Shown one piece after another: positions 5,621 to 6,250 of a DNA stretch of 6,250 nt (positions within the stretch are counted from its first letter, which is position 1; each line of letters starts with the position of its first letter). Below the pieces are notes generated by a model. The model did not search any database, was not told the origin of the DNA, and worked only from the letters and a program-made list of their open reading frames with translations. The translations under genes were made by a program, and so were the position numbers. The DNA is taken from positions 39,396 to 45,645 of the forward strand of contig DBZV01000116.1 of assembly GCA_002311865.1 (NCBI GenBank). The letters run 5' to 3'. The DNA comes from Dehalococcoidia bacterium UBA1151 (GTDB lineage: Bacteria; Chloroflexota; Dehalococcoidia; Lucifugimonadales; Lucifugimonadaceae).

Positions 5621-6149
5621 AGAATTCGAAGAGATGTTTGAAGTCGCGCGTGTCGAATCGGCCGCCACCGAAGCAATTCTCCGCGAGCTGGTTGAAGGCC
5701 CCAATGAGGCGACCCTATCAATCACAAACGACGAGGAACTTCGGCGCCTGAACTTGCAGTTCCGCGGAGTGGACAAGCCCACCGATGTGCTCTCCTTCGG
5801 CAGCGATGAGGCCAGCAACGGCACCGTTCCTGCCAGCGACCCCGAATTCGTCTCCGGGCCTGATGAGTCACCATCGCTCGGTGAAGTGATCATCTCGTTC
5901 GATCAGGCAAAACTCCAGGCCGATGTTGCAGGCCGGCCCGTTGAGCATGAGCTAGCTTTGCTGGCAGCCCACGGCATTCTCCACCTGCTCGGATTCGATC
6001 ACGCAGACGCCGATTCTCAGCGTGTCATGTTCGGCCGCACTGACCGTATCCTTGAGGCCGTGTTGGGCGCCGACGCGATGCCAATCATGCCGGTGATGGA
6101 TTCGCTGGATGATATCGCAGCCGCACCAATGGTCGGAGGCCAGGCATGA
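5574..6149 (+). CDS. ybeY: Endoribonuclease YbeY (16S rRNA 3'-end maturation)
   Basis: The 191-residue product carries the YbeY signature HGILHLLGFDH (133-143), whose three histidines bind the catalytic metal, and the conserved FRGVDKPTDVLSF segment (63-75) with the arginine of the substrate groove (Arg64), followed by GEVIISFD (103-110). YbeY is a cytosolic metal-dependent RNase involved in maturation of the 16S rRNA 3' end and ribosome quality control. It is longer than the roughly 155-residue E. coli protein because of an acidic insert at about 77-100 and a tail after residue 165. The GTG at 5574 is chosen since an in-frame TGA at 5544-5546 precludes an earlier usual start and no other standard start lies between; it lacks a ribosome site. 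A GGGAG (5531-5535) instead serves an ATG at 5543 in another frame. The stop codon overlaps the start of dnaX, so the two are probably translationally coupled. Confidence 0.93.
   Translation: MTPASGTPIVHISIDEEFEEMFEVARVESAATEAILRELVEGPNEATLSITNDEELRRLNLQFRGVDKPTDVLSFGSDEASNGTVPASDPEFVSGPDESPSLGEVIISFDQAKLQADVAGRPVEHELALLAAHGILHLLGFDHADADSQRVMFGRTDRILEAVLGADAMPIMPVMDSLDDIAAAPMVGGQA
6135..6139 (+). promoter_or_regulatory. Ribosome binding site of dnaX
   Basis: GGAGG lies 6 bases before the ATG at 6146, inside the last codons of ybeY. It fixes the dnaX start and shows that dnaX can be initiated independently as well as by coupling through the ATGA overlap. Confidence 0.7.
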
Positions 6150-6250
6150 CTGCGGCATCGCAAGTTCTCTACCGCAAATGGCGCTCCGGAGCTTTCCGTG
6201 ACCTCGTCGGCCAGGATCACGTAACGCAAACCCTCCGGCGAGCGGTTTCT
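6146..6250 (+). CDS. dnaX: DNA polymerase III subunit gamma/tau, N-terminal part (cut by window end)
   Basis: Thirty-five codons are present and the frame runs off the window. The visible residues include VLYRKWRSGAFRDLVGQDHV (7-26), the highly conserved opening of DnaX proteins (YRKWRPxxFxxVVGQ), followed by TQTLRRAVS. DnaX is the AAA+ ATPase subunit of the clamp loader that places the sliding clamp on DNA and ties the replicase together; the Walker motifs lie beyond the window. Gly replaces the usual Pro/Gln after WR, a small deviation. The ATG overlaps the ybeY stop codon as ATGA (6146-6149), and GGAGG precedes it at good spacing. Confidence 0.92.
   Translation, partial: MTAASQVLYRKWRSGAFRDLVGQDHVTQTLRRAVS

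Overview
The window is dense, mostly high-GC bacterial DNA with one divergent, partly non-coding stretch in the middle. It carries six complete protein genes and the first 35 codons of a seventh. I see no rRNA, tRNA, CRISPR array, insertion sequence or transposase. The organism cannot be named from the sequence. The combination of ceramidase-like and AraD1-type catabolic genes with a bacterial YbeY/DnaX pair would suit an environmental bacterium (a Chloroflexota lineage is a guess, no more).

Layout. (1) Positions 18-2451, plus strand: a cytoplasmic neutral/alkaline ceramidase-like hydrolase followed after 10 bases by an AraD1/GguC-type member of the fumarylacetoacetate hydrolase superfamily, a likely two-gene catabolic transcription unit. 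(2) Positions 2533-3914, minus strand: a LicD-type nucleotidyl/phospho-amine transferase with an extra C-terminal beta-rich domain, followed by a small cytidylyltransferase that resembles ethanolamine-phosphate cytidylyltransferase. (3) Positions 3915-4247: a divergent intergenic region of 333 bases holding inverted repeats and a C8 tract. (4) Positions 4248-5444, plus strand: a fold-type I PLP aminotransferase. (5) Positions 5574-6250, plus strand: ybeY (16S rRNA maturation endoribonuclease) overlapping the start of dnaX (DNA polymerase III gamma/tau) by four bases.

How they may work together. The central three genes make a coherent hypothesis: the aminotransferase supplies or modifies an amine-bearing small molecule, the cytidylyltransferase activates a phospho-amine with CTP, and the LicD-like protein transfers it onto a glycan or other surface polymer. 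The family assignments come from motifs that can be read directly; the pathway is inference. The most unusual non-coding signal is in the leader of the licD-like gene, where one segment can pair either with an upstream segment (12-bp stem) or with the segment containing the ribosome binding site (10-bp stem), giving two mutually exclusive structures.

The ceramidase/AraD1 pair, the surface-modification module and the ybeY-dnaX pair have no obvious functional link to each other.
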